Numbered from the stretch's first letter, positions 1 to 5,555 are shown. The stretch: 5,555 bases of DNA from Pseudomonadota bacterium (GCA_023386515.1 JAEWJQ010000305.1:1-5555), one strand, 5' to 3'. The notes: generated from the letters alone by a model not told the origin. A program made the numbers and translations.

Positions 1-13
1 CCCCCCCCCTTTT
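1..13. repeat. C9-T4 homopolymer run at the window edge
   Basis: The window opens with nine C followed by four T. Read on the minus strand this is A4-G9, a few bases after the stop codon of the unknown exported-protein gene. The run may extend beyond the window. No hairpin can be assessed because the flank is missing, so it cannot be called a terminator. Runs of this length are prone to slippage and to sequencing error. Confidence 0.5.
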
Positions 14-17
14 CGTA

Positions 18-533
18 TCAGCGCTGACGCAGTTCGACGATCAGCCCCGCGTCACCGCGCAGGACGGCGACGCCGTTCGGCGGGACGGCGATCGTCTGCC
101 GCAACTCGACCGACCGCGTCCCGCCGCAGACATCGTCGCCGGACCGCACCCAGCGCACGGTCACCGCGATCCGCGACGCATTCGCCTCGTCGATGACCGG
201 CGACAATTGCACGCTGATCTCGTTCTGGTCGTTGGACCACGGCCGGGGGCCGCATTGTTCGGGCAGCGGCTCCTGCACGCTCTGCCGCCAGACGCTGACA
301 CCGCGACTGGCGACCCAGAGCGCGCCGTCCCAGAGCGGCCGATTGCCCGCCCTCACCACCACGCCGATCCGGCTGCGCGTCGGCACGGCCATCATCGGCA
401 CGCTGGTGCGGTTCGACTGCCCCGGCGGCGGGCTGATCGGGGTTAGGTGGATCTGGGGCGGCGCGGGTGGCGCGGGTGGCGCCGGCAGCGGCGCAGTGAC
501 GGCGGCTTGCACTGCGGTGAGCATGACGATCAT
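18..533 (-). CDS. Probable exported protein of unknown function with Ala-Pro-Pro repeat
   Basis: I do not recognise a named family. The 171-residue product begins with a short hydrophobic stretch (about residues 1-14, ending Ala-Val-Thr-Ala). This looks like the minimal signal peptides often seen in sphingomonads, though it lacks a basic N-terminus. A proline-rich linker with three Ala-Pro-Pro units follows (about residues 15-40). The rest, from about residue 50, alternates hydrophobic and polar residues as a beta-rich domain would. It has exactly two cysteines (in EQCGP and DVCGG), which could form a disulfide in the periplasm. The ATG at 533 is chosen because a strong Shine-Dalgarno (AAGGGGAG) lies just upstream. 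A TTG at 590 would add 19 residues with many Arg and His but lies upstream of that site. The gene is divergent from the antiporter gene. Coding is supported by the well-placed ribosome site and the signal-like N-terminus; function is unknown. Confidence 0.72.
   Translation of the reverse strand: MIVMLTAVQAAVTAPLPAPPAPPAPPQIHLTPISPPPGQSNRTSVPMMAVPTRSRIGVVVRAGNRPLWDGALWVASRGVSVWRQSVQEPLPEQCGPRPWSNDQNEISVQLSPVIDEANASRIAVTVRWVRSGDDVCGGTRSVELRQTIAVPPNGVAVLRGDAGLIVELRQR
460..486. repeat. Three tandem 9-bp units encoding Ala-Pro-Pro
   Basis: Two identical units GGCGCGGGT (460-468 and 469-477) are followed by a diverged third, GGCGCCGGC (478-486). On the minus strand they encode the Ala-Pro-Pro repeats of the linker after the putative signal peptide. 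The unit is a multiple of three, so gain or loss of copies would lengthen or shorten the linker without a frameshift. Confidence 0.8.
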
Positions 534-540
534 CGAAAAA

Positions 541-549
541 TCTCCCCTT
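541..549 (-). promoter_or_regulatory. Ribosome binding site that sets the start of the exported-protein gene
   Basis: On the minus strand the sequence reads AAGGGGAGA, seven bases before the ATG at 533. It is the best purine-rich site in this region and favours the ATG over the upstream in-frame TTG at 590. Confidence 0.7.
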
Positions 550-688
550 CGATCACGATGATGGCCCGCCAATCTTTGCCGCGGTTTCAAGAAGAGCGGT
601 TAATTGGCTGACGCGCGCAACACCGACAAAACATTGCCGGATGCGGCGAGCGGGCGATCAATGCCTGACAAGCGGCGCCCGACATGAT

Positions 689-693
689 TAAGG
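689..693 (+). promoter_or_regulatory. Ribosome binding site of the antiporter gene
   Basis: TAAGG lies seven bases before the ATG at 701. It is a moderate Shine-Dalgarno match at good spacing and supports that start. Confidence 0.55.
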
Positions 694-700
694 TCGCGGC

Positions 701-2479
701 ATGGCAATTGGTCTCGACAATGAAGGTTTCTCGGACACACTGGTGATCCTGGGCGCAGCGGGGTTGGTGATCCCCGCCTTCGCGCGCTTCAAGGTCAGCC
801 CGGTGATCGGCTTCATCCTGGTCGGCATATTGGTCGGGCCGGCGGGGCTCGGCAGCCTCGTGCCGCGAGCGCCCTGGCTCTATTACCTGACCATCTCCAA
901 CCCGGAATCGATTGAGCCGTTCGCCGAGCTCGGCATCGTCATGCTGTTGTTTTCGATCGGGCTGGAGCTGTCGTTCCGACGGCTCTGGTCGCTGCGCCGC
1001 CAGGTGTTCGGCACCGGCCCGGCGGAGCTGCTCGGCTCGGCGGCGCTGATCGGCGTGACGCTCCACCTGCTCGGCCAGCCCTGGGCGGGGGCGGCGGGGC
1101 TCGGCCTCGCGCTGGCGCTGTCGTCGACCGCGCTGGTGCTGCCGCTGGTCGGCACGACCAGTCCGGTCGGGCGCGGCGCCTTCTCGATGCTGCTGTTCGA
1201 GGATCTGGCGCTGGTGCCGATCATCTTCGCATTGGGCGCGATGGCACCGACCGCCAGCGAGGGCGGCTGGGTCGGCCTGGCGGGCGTGGCGCTGCGCGGC
1301 ATGGGCACGGTAGCGGCGATCTACATCGGCGGTCGCATCTTCCTGCCCCGCCTGTTCGCGCAGGCCGCGCGGACCAAGAGCCCGGAACTGTTCCTCGCCG
1401 CCTCGCTGCTCGTCGTCATCGTCGCCAGCGTCGCGACCACCGCGGCCGGCCTGTCGCCGATCGTCGGCGCGCTGCTCGCAGGACTGCTGATCGCCGAGAC
1501 CGAATATCATACCGAGGTCGAACTGGTCACCGCCCCGTTCAAGGGACTGGCGCTCGGCGTCTTCCTGATCACCGTCGGCATGAGCCTCGACCTCAGGCTG
1601 ATCCTCGCCAATTGGCCGGGGCTGCTCGCCGCGGTGGTCGGCGTGGTGCTGGTCAAGTCGGTGGTCACCTATCTGCTGCTGCGCGTCGCCCAGTCGCGGC
1701 GCGGTCTGGCGGCGGAAACCGGCCTGCTGATGGGCAGCCCGTCCGAAACGACGCTGATCGTGCTCGCCACCGCGACCCAGGCGCAGCTGATCACCGCGTC
1801 CACCGCCGCCTTCTGGCAGACGGTGACCGCGATCGGGCTGACGATCACGCCGCTGCTCGCGCGCGCCGGTCAGGTGATCTCGCGGCGAATCGACGCACGG
1901 GCGCAGGACGCCCTGACACCGGAGCCGGACGGCACCGCCGCGGTGGTGATCGGCTTCGGCCGCGTCGGCCGGATGGTCGCGGACCTGCTGCGCGTCCACA
2001 ACCAGCCGTTCGTCGCGGTCGAGGCGGACATCGATGCGGTCGGCGAGGCGCGCGAGGCGGGCTATCCCGTGGTGTTCGGTGACGTCGCCCGCGGCGAGCT
2101 GATCGAGCGGCTGGGCATCGCGCGGGCCCGCGCGCTGATCCTGACCATGGACGATCCGGTGCTGACGGTGCGGCTTACCCGGCGGATCCGCGCGCTGGCG
2201 CCGGACCTGCCGATCATCGCCCGCGCGCGCGATCCGGACCATGCCGCCGAACTCTATCGCGCCGGCGTCACCGATGCGGTGCCGGAGACGCTGGAAAGCT
2301 CATTGCAGCTTTCCGAGGCGGTCTTGGTCGATCTGGGCGTGGCGATGGGCCCGGTCATCGCCTCGATCCACGAGAAGCGCGACGAGCTGCGCCAGACGAT
2401 CCGCCAGGCCGCCGCGCTCGACCGCGAACCGCGCATCCGCCGTGTCCGCCGGCTGAGCGAGGCGACGGGTCAGACGTAG
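701..2479 (+). CDS. Kef-type (CPA2) monovalent cation:proton antiporter with RCK/TrkA-N domain
   Basis: This inner-membrane antiporter should exchange K+ or another monovalent cation for H+, gated by a cytosolic nucleotide-binding domain. The 592 residues are about the KefB/KefC length. Residues about 10-390 carry some 12-13 hydrophobic segments of the Na+/H+ exchanger fold. They include the unwound-helix signature ALSSTALVLP (about 139-148), an acidic ion-site pair Glu167-Asp168 in LLFEDLALVP, Lys319 in a later helix, and PFKGLALGVFLITVGMSLD (about 279-297). Residues about 412-530 are a Rossmann domain with GFGRVG at 418-423 and Glu441 at the end of strand 2, as in NAD/AMP-binding RCK domains. 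A charged helical tail of about 45 residues ends the protein; no TrkA-C domain is seen. Two departures from E. coli KefC: Glu replaces Gln before the ion-site Asp, and the loop before PFKG does not keep the HALESD motif. No kefF/kefG ancillary gene lies in the window, so glutathione control is not supported. Family assignment is firm; the ion is not. Confidence 0.93.
   Translation: MAIGLDNEGFSDTLVILGAAGLVIPAFARFKVSPVIGFILVGILVGPAGLGSLVPRAPWLYYLTISNPESIEPFAELGIVMLLFSIGLELSFRRLWSLRRQVFGTGPAELLGSAALIGVTLHLLGQPWAGAAGLGLALALSSTALVLPLVGTTSPVGRGAFSMLLFEDLALVPIIFALGAMAPTASEGGWVGLAGVALRGMGTVAAIYIGGRIFLPRLFAQAARTKSPELFLAASLLVVIVASVATTAAGLSPIVGALLAGLLIAETEYHTEVELVTAPFKGLALGVFLITVGMSLDLRLILANWPGLLAAVVGVVLVKSVVTYLLLRVAQSRRGLAAETGLLMGSPSETTLIVLATATQAQLITASTAAFWQTVTAIGLTITPLLARAGQVISRRIDARAQDALTPEPDGTAAVVIGFGRVGRMVADLLRVHNQPFVAVEADIDAVGEAREAGYPVVFGDVARGELIERLGIARARALILTMDDPVLTVRLTRRIRALAPDLPIIARARDPDHAAELYRAGVTDAVPETLESSLQLSEAVLVDLGVAMGPVIASIHEKRDELRQTIRQAAALDREPRIRRVRRLSEATGQT
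2470..2479. other. 10-bp tail-to-tail overlap of antiporter and DUF488 genes
   Basis: The stop codon of the DUF488 gene (TGA on the minus strand, 2470-2472) lies inside the end of the antiporter gene, whose TAG is at 2477-2479. There is no room for an intrinsic terminator between the genes, so transcripts from both sides probably run into the opposite gene or end by Rho. Confidence 0.9.
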
Positions 2480-2904
2480 AGGTCGACGACCTCCGCCCCC
2501 TCCGCCACGGCGGCGAGCAACAGGGTCCGGTGACAATGGCCAGGCTCGCGTTCGTAGCAGAGCAAGGCGCTCGGCATCTCGCCGGCAAGGTCGAGCATCG
2601 CCGCGGCTGCCGCCTGCGCCTCGGGTAGGTCGAGCTGTTCGTCATAGACCGCGCGCAACGTCGCGACATCGCCCTTCTTGGCCGCGTCCCGGCCGCGCTT
2701 CGGCGTACCCAGCGCCTTGAGGTGGACATAGTCGATCCCCGCCTCGCGCAGACTGCCGGCGAGCGGCGTCTTGGAGAAGCCGGGGCGGCGCGACGAGGGC
2801 AAGGCGCGGACATCGATGACGCGGCGCACGCCCGCGCCCGTCAGCGCGGCGAGGAAGTCGGCCATGGTCGCGCCTTCGTAGCCGATGGTGTAGATGGTCG
2901 TCAT
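2470..2904 (-). CDS. DUF488 family protein
   Basis: This 144-residue soluble protein matches the DUF488 family, whose biochemical role is not established. The landmarks are all present: TIGYEG at residues 6-11, [15 protein letters not shown] at 31-45, a Tyr/His pair around 59-61, LG at 65-66, and the C-terminal signature with Cys116, Glu118-Arg119 and Cys124-His125-Arg126. The length is that of a complete single-domain member. The clustered Cys, His, Arg and Glu residues suggest a conserved active or binding site, but that is inference. The ATG at 2904 places TIGYEG at the usual distance from the N-terminus. No Shine-Dalgarno is visible before it, while a TATATC box lies only six bases upstream, so the mRNA could be leaderless. 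The gene is convergent with the antiporter gene and divergent from trmFO; neither neighbour tells its role. Confidence 0.92.
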   Translation of the reverse strand: MTTIYTIGYEGATMADFLAALTGAGVRRVIDVRALPSSRRPGFSKTPLAGSLREAGIDYVHLKALGTPKRGRDAAKKGDVATLRAVYDEQLDLPEAQAAAAAMLDLAGEMPSALLCYEREPGHCHRTLLLAAVAEGAEVVDLYV

Positions 2905-2910
2905 CGCGCC

Positions 2911-2940
2911 GATATAGGCACGGCCGTGCCATGCCGCTAA
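2911..2940 (-). promoter_or_regulatory. Possible promoter of the DUF488 gene
   Basis: Reading the minus strand, TTAGCG (2940-2935) could be a -35 and TATATC (2916-2911) a -10, with an 18-base spacer. Matches to the sigma-70 consensus are 3/6 and 4/6, so this is tentative. The -10 lies six bases before the ATG at 2904, which would put the transcript start at or beside the start codon. The 14-bp palindrome fills most of the spacer. On the plus strand the same AT-rich spot gives TATAGG (2913-2918), a weak -10 candidate for trmFO. Confidence 0.3.
2917..2930. promoter_or_regulatory. Perfect 14-bp palindrome between DUF488 gene and trmFO
   Basis: GGCACGGCCGTGCC is identical to its own reverse complement over all 14 bases, with no central spacer. 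It lies in the short divergent region, between the candidate -35 and -10 of the DUF488 gene and directly upstream of an alternative in-frame trmFO ATG at 2931. A dimeric repressor site is one reading. In such GC-rich DNA a restriction-like chance palindrome is also possible. As RNA it has no loop bases, so it would make a poor hairpin. Confidence 0.45.
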
Positions 2941-2978
2941 GGCCCGCGCTTTCCTCTCACCTACTCGGCACCACAGTC

Positions 2979-4364
2979 ATGACTTCGCACCATATCCATA
3001 TCGTCGGCGGCGGCCTCGCCGGATCCGAAGCCGCCTGGCAGCTCGCCGAGGCGGGTTTTCGCGTCAGGCTGTCGGAAATGCGGGGCAGCGGCGACGGGAC
3101 GGCCGCGCATCAGACGGACCGCCTCGCCGAACTCGTCTGTTCGAACAGCTTCCGGTCCGACGATGCCGAATCCAATGCGGTCGGCCTGCTGCATCAGGAG
3201 ATGCGCGCGATGGGATCGCTGATCATGGCGCAGGCGGACGCGCATCGCGTGCCCGCCGGGTCGGCGCTGGCCGTCGACCGCGAGGGATATTCCGCGGGCG
3301 TCACTGCCGCGCTGGCGCAACATCCCAACGTCACGTTGGTGCGCGAGCGCGTCGATACCCTGCCGGAAGGACCGGCGATCCTCGCTACCGGTCCCCTCAC
3401 CGCGCCGGCGCTGGCCGAAGCGATCGGCGGCGCGACCGGGGCCGAGGCGCTCGCCTTCTTCGATGCGCTGGCGCCGATCGTCCATTTCGACACGATCGAC
3501 ATGGACATCGCGTGGAAGGCGTCGCGCTGGGACAAGGGCGAGGCCGATTACATCAACTGCCCGATGGACAAGGAGCAGTATCTCACCTTCCACGCCGCGC
3601 TGCTGGCGGGCGAGAAGACCGAGTTCAAGGAGTGGGAGAAGGACACGCCCTATTTCGACGGCTGCATGCCGGTCGAGGTGATGGCGGAGCGCGGCGTCGA
3701 CACGCTGCGCTATGGCCCGATGAAGCCGGTCGGCCTCGACAATCCCCGCACCGGCCGCTGGCCCTATGCGGTGGTGCAGCTGCGCCAGGACAATGCGCAG
3801 GGCACGCTGTGGAACATCGTCGGCTTTCAGACCAAGCTGAAACATGCCGAACAGGTGCGGCTGTTCCGCACCATTCCGGGCCTGGAGAATGCGGAATTCG
3901 CCCGGCTGGGCGGGCTGCATCGCAACACCTTCATCCGCTCGCCGGACCTGCTCGACGCGACGCTGCGCCTGCGCAACCGCCCCAATCTGCGGTTCGCCGG
4001 GCAGATCACCGGCTGCGAGGGCTATATCGAAAGCGCGGCGATCGGCCTGCTCGCCGGGCGCTTCGCCGCCGCCGAGCTGGCCGGCCAGGCGCTCGCGCCG
4101 CCGCCGGTGGAGACCGCCTTGGGCGCGCTGCTGCATCATATCACCGGCGGGGCGGAAGCCGACACCTACCAGCCGATGAACGTCAATTTCGGGCTGATGC
4201 CGCCGATCGAAGGGCGGATCAAGAAGGCCGACCGCAAGAAGATGTACACCGCGCGGGCGCGAACCGCCTTCGGCGACTGGCTCAGCTCTCTTCCGTCTCG
4301 GCCGGCGCCGTCGACGGACGCTCCGCCGGTGGACATTTCGCGCGCGATGGCGACTTCCGCTTGA
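2979..4364 (+). CDS. trmFO: Methylenetetrahydrofolate--tRNA-(uracil-5-)-methyltransferase TrmFO
   Basis: TrmFO makes 5-methyluridine at position 54 of the tRNA T-loop, taking the carbon from 5,10-methylenetetrahydrofolate and electrons through FAD and NAD(P)H; it acts in the cytosol. The N-terminal FAD dinucleotide motif GGGLAGSE is at residues 10-17. [11 protein letters not shown] follows, with Cys54, and then FDGCMPVE with Cys229; these match the two functional cysteines (53 and 226) studied in the Bacillus subtilis enzyme. [20 protein letters not shown] (341-360) is the C-terminal FAD-contacting segment, and [13 protein letters not shown] (397-409) is a family signature. The 461 residues are close to the usual length. 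The ATG at 2979 is preferred because it puts the FAD motif at the usual distance from the N-terminus. An in-frame ATG at 2931 would add 16 unconserved residues, and neither start has a clear Shine-Dalgarno. The domain ends near residue 436, and the last 25 or so residues lie in an overlap with the EF-hand gene. Confidence 0.97.
   Translation: MTSHHIHIVGGGLAGSEAAWQLAEAGFRVRLSEMRGSGDGTAAHQTDRLAELVCSNSFRSDDAESNAVGLLHQEMRAMGSLIMAQADAHRVPAGSALAVDREGYSAGVTAALAQHPNVTLVRERVDTLPEGPAILATGPLTAPALAEAIGGATGAEALAFFDALAPIVHFDTIDMDIAWKASRWDKGEADYINCPMDKEQYLTFHAALLAGEKTEFKEWEKDTPYFDGCMPVEVMAERGVDTLRYGPMKPVGLDNPRTGRWPYAVVQLRQDNAQGTLWNIVGFQTKLKHAEQVRLFRTIPGLENAEFARLGGLHRNTFIRSPDLLDATLRLRNRPNLRFAGQITGCEGYIESAAIGLLAGRFAAAELAGQALAPPPVETALGALLHHITGGAEADTYQPMNVNFGLMPPIEGRIKKADRKKMYTARARTAFGDWLSSLPSRPAPSTDAPPVDISRAMATSA
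4282..4364. other. 83-bp tail-to-tail overlap of trmFO and the EF-hand gene
   Basis: The 3' ends of the two convergent genes share 83 bases. On the trmFO side the overlap begins at about residue 435, where the conserved domain ends. On the other side it encodes residues 135-161, beyond the third EF-hand loop. Both tails are rich in Pro, Ala, Ser and charged residues and look disordered. No intrinsic terminator is present between the genes. Confidence 0.85.
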
Positions 4365-4767
4365 CCGCGGTGGTGGCGAATTCCGCCGGGTCCATCGCGC
4401 CCGAATGATCGCGATCGGCGGCGGCGAACTTGGCCGTCGCCTTGATCGCCCATTCGTCGAACGACAGCCGACCGTCGCCATTGACGTCTAGCTTGGCAAA
4501 AGCCTTGCGGCGGGCGGCGAGATATTCGTCGCGCGTCACCTTGCCGTCGCGATCCTTGTCGTACCGGGCGAAGCGCTTTTCCTCGCGCGTCGCCGCCGTC
4601 GCTTCCGGCACGACGCCCTCGTCCTTGGCAGCCGCCGGGGTGGCGGCCTGTGGGGCCGCGGGCGCTGCGGGCAACAGCGGCTGCGGCGTGCCGCCGCCGT
4701 GCATCAACAGCCAGGCCGCCACCGCCGCGGCAGCGATCGCCGCGCCCCCCGTCAGATATCGCCACAT
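4282..4767 (-). CDS. Membrane-anchored or exported EF-hand calcium-binding protein
   Basis: The 161-residue protein probably binds Ca2+ outside the inner membrane. A hydrophobic helix (about 5-22, after MWRY) is a signal anchor or an uncleaved signal peptide. An Ala/Pro-rich linker follows (about 27-60), then three 12-residue EF-hand loops: [12 protein letters not shown] (70-81), [12 protein letters not shown] (94-105) and [12 protein letters not shown] (118-129). The first two have ligands at positions 1, 3, 5, 9 or 7 and 12 and the central Gly. The third has Ser at position 5 and Ala at position 7 but keeps Asp1, Asp3, Gly6, Asp9 and Glu12. The last 25 residues are a charged, Pro-rich tail that overlaps trmFO. 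The ATG at 4767 is chosen for its GGAGG seven bases upstream; a TTG at 4818 would add 17 residues and spoil the signal. The gene follows the synthase-like gene after 54 bases, probably in one transcript. Its target is unknown. Confidence 0.88.
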   Translation of the reverse strand: MWRYLTGGAAIAAAAVAAWLLMHGGGTPQPLLPAAPAAPQAATPAAAKDEGVVPEATAATREEKRFARYDKDRDGKVTRDEYLAARRKAFAKLDVNGDGRLSFDEWAIKATAKFAAADRDHSGAMDPAEFATTAVKRKSPSRAKCPPAERPSTAPAETEES

Positions 4768-4774
4768 GATCCGC

Positions 4775-4808
4775 CCTCCGGTCGCCCCGAAATCTAGCGC
4801 GCCGGAGG
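4775..4808 (-). promoter_or_regulatory. Predicted hairpin hiding the ribosome site of the EF-hand gene
   Basis: In the minus-strand mRNA, CCUCCGG (4808-4802) pairs perfectly with CCGGAGG (4781-4775). The stem can be lengthened by CGC/GCG after one bulged A. The 3' arm contains the GGAGG Shine-Dalgarno, seven bases before the ATG at 4767, so the folded form would block initiation. The 5' arm starts 13 bases after the TAG of the upstream gene (4822-4824), close enough for a terminating ribosome to disturb it. No U-run follows, so it is not an intrinsic terminator. The pairing is seen directly; the control role is inferred. Confidence 0.5.
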
Positions 4809-4821
4809 CAGCGAGCAACGC

Positions 4822-5475
4822 CTATCGACCGGTCATCCGAAAGCGCGCCACGATCAGCGACTTGGCCAACGGCGACCGATCGCCGAGCGCCAGCCGGGCG
4901 AGCACGGCAAGGATTCCGATCGCGCGGGCAGCGTCCCACCGATTCGCGAAGGCGCGTTGCAGCACGCCGCTGGCATGCCGACGGATCGCCCCGGCTAGCG
5001 CGGCATCGCTGCTGTGCGACGCGAGATCCGCGAGGGCCCACCCCTGCCCGGCCGTACGCAATGCTGCGACATCGGCCCCAAGGACGCGGCCGGCCAGCGC
5101 AAACAGGCCGCCGCCCCGCGCCTCCGCATAGGCATCGAAACCAGCCGGTTCGTCCGGCATCGCTTCGAGCAGCATCTCCCAGCCCTCAACCAGCAGCGCC
5201 AGTTCGGCGCCCGCGACTCCGCGCGGCAGGACCTCGCCGGCCAATGCCTGCAACAGCGGTTCGGCGGGGGGCGGACCTCGGTCGAGTTGGTTGAGGGCGT
5301 CGTGCCACCACGTCAGCCGCATCTGGCCGATCATCGGATCGCGCGCCGTCCGCACGATCGCGCCGAACCGCTGGTCGAGCGCGAGCAACGCCACCAAGGC
5401 GTCGCGATCCGCCGGCGCGGCGCTGGCGACGGCGATCTGGCGATCCGGGGTCAAATCCTCGGCGAAGGTCTTCAT
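4822..5475 (-). CDS. Squalene/phytoene synthase-fold protein lacking catalytic Asp motifs
   Basis: The 217 residues match the short SQS/PSY-fold proteins of alphaproteobacteria, relatives of the mitochondrial complex I assembly factor NDUFAF6, rather than true carotenoid or hopanoid enzymes. The supporting segment is DPMIGQMRLTWWHDAL (46-61), the family's xxxWWRDAL-type signature, preceded by the helix LVALLALDQRFGAIV (27-41). Next come FDAYAEARGGGLFALAGRVLG (113-133) and the following helices. The first Asp-rich motif (DxxxD) of real synthases should fall near residues 34-38, but only Asp34 is there. No second Asp-rich motif is visible near 145-165. The protein is also shorter than the roughly 280 or more residues of active enzymes. 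Prenyl-diphosphate condensation is therefore unlikely. The ATG at 5475 has AGGA seven bases upstream. The EF-hand gene follows after 54 bases. The family call is good; a role in complex I assembly is inference from the homology only. Confidence 0.85.
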   Translation of the reverse strand: MKTFAEDLTPDRQIAVASAAPADRDALVALLALDQRFGAIVRTARDPMIGQMRLTWWHDALNQLDRGPPPAEPLLQALAGEVLPRGVAGAELALLVEGWEMLLEAMPDEPAGFDAYAEARGGGLFALAGRVLGADVAALRTAGQGWALADLASHSSDAALAGAIRRHASGVLQRAFANRWDAARAIGILAVLARLALGDRSPLAKSLIVARFRMTGR

Positions 5476-5555
5476 CGCCCTGTCCTACCGTCGCGGCGCC
5501 GAAGCGTCGCCCCACTTTCGCCGGCACCTCGCCTGTTCGACCTACGGCGGACGAG
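5476..5555. other. Upstream region of the synthase-like gene, to the window edge
   Basis: These 80 bases should hold the leader and perhaps the promoter of the synthase-like gene. I see no clear -35/-10 pair, operator palindrome or gene end. The promoter may lie further out, or the gene may belong to an operon that starts beyond the window. Confidence 0.4.
5483..5486 (-). promoter_or_regulatory. Ribosome binding site of the synthase-like gene
   Basis: AGGA on the minus strand lies seven bases before the ATG at 5475, followed by a second purine patch (AGGG). This is a moderate but well-spaced site and supports the chosen start. Confidence 0.5.

Larger units (their letters stand above)
534..700. 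other. Divergent intergenic region between exported-protein and antiporter genes
   Basis: These 167 bases must hold the promoters of two genes that point away from each other. I found no convincing sigma-70-type pair on either strand. The best partial matches are CTGACA at 665-670 toward the antiporter gene, which has no good -10, and TTGAAA (minus strand, about 585-590) toward the exported-protein gene. A nine-codon reading frame (661-687, ATG to TGA) sits just before the antiporter start but has no visible ribosome site. No operator-like palindrome or riboswitch-like structure was recognised. Confidence 0.5.

Noticed and set aside
534..590. N-terminal extension of the exported protein from a TTG start at 590
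   Set aside because: The added residues are coded upstream of a strong Shine-Dalgarno that fits the ATG at 533. A basic n-region would suit a signal peptide, so it is not excluded, but the ribosome-site evidence favours 533.
661..687. Nine-codon upstream frame before the antiporter gene, a possible leader peptide
   Set aside because: There is no ribosome site, attenuator-like hairpin or codon bias; such short frames arise by chance.
587..2242. A 551-codon open frame on the minus strand opposite the antiporter gene
   Set aside because: It is antisense to a clear transporter gene. Its translation is dominated by Arg, Asp, Gln, His and Ala with no recognisable domain, the usual shadow of a GC-rich gene, and no ribosome site was seen.
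3512..4408. A 298-codon plus-strand frame inside trmFO
   Set aside because: It is a different frame of the same strand within a complete trmFO, low in complexity, with no motif and no start signal.
2961..4481. A 506-codon open frame on the minus strand opposite trmFO
   Set aside because: It is a shadow of trmFO and also runs into the EF-hand gene. Its composition is Arg/Gln/His-rich and domain-free, and it would conflict with two well-supported genes.
4775..4808. The GC-rich inverted repeat as an intrinsic terminator of the synthase-like gene
   Set aside because: No U-run follows the 3' arm; instead the Shine-Dalgarno and start codon of the next gene do.
4166..5041. A 291-codon minus-strand frame spanning the EF-hand and synthase-like genes
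   Set aside because: It covers parts of two real genes in another frame and is highly Arg-rich without motifs.
1..5555. A hidden mobile element, CRISPR array, toxin-antitoxin, phage or defence system
   Set aside because: I saw no transposase, integrase, spaced direct repeats, terminal inverted repeats or nuclease motifs, and composition is even across the window. The genes are ordinary chromosomal ones.

Overview
This is a GC-rich, gene-dense stretch with chromosomal housekeeping character. It most resembles a sphingomonad or related alphaproteobacterium. The reasons are the high GC with GC-rich third codon positions, a folate/FAD-dependent TrmFO (common in alphaproteobacteria, where gammaproteobacteria use TrmA), an alphaproteobacterial-type short squalene/phytoene-synthase-like protein, and compact tail-to-tail gene packing. 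The taxonomic assignment is inference from style and gene content; no rRNA or marker gene is present to fix it.

Layout, left to right: (1) a minus-strand gene for a small, probably exported protein of unknown function with an Ala-Pro-Pro repeat (18-533); (2) a 167-bp divergent intergenic region; (3) a plus-strand Kef-type (CPA2) monovalent cation:proton antiporter with a cytosolic NAD-binding RCK/TrkA-N domain (701-2479); (4) a minus-strand DUF488 gene (2470-2904) that overlaps the antiporter gene tail-to-tail by 10 bp; (5) a 74-bp divergent intergenic region with a perfect 14-bp palindrome; (6) plus-strand trmFO (2979-4364), which makes m5U54 in tRNA; (7) a minus-strand, membrane-anchored or exported protein with three EF-hand loops (4282-4767), overlapping trmFO tail-to-tail by 83 bp; (8) a minus-strand squalene/phytoene-synthase-fold protein that lacks the catalytic aspartate motifs (4822-5475), probably co-transcribed with the EF-hand gene; (9) 80 bp of upstream sequence to the window edge.

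The genes do not form one obvious pathway. The likely transcription units are the unknown exported gene alone, the antiporter alone, the DUF488 gene alone, trmFO alone, and a two-gene unit of synthase-like plus EF-hand gene. I see no mobile element, CRISPR array, tRNA, rRNA, phage gene or defence gene, and no good candidate for a new multi-gene system. The most interesting signals are small-scale: a predicted hairpin that buries the EF-hand gene's Shine-Dalgarno just after the upstream stop codon; the palindrome in the DUF488/trmFO promoter region with a possibly leaderless DUF488 transcript; overlapping disordered tails of trmFO and the EF-hand gene; and a Glu-Asp pair in the antiporter where Kef proteins have Gln-Asp.
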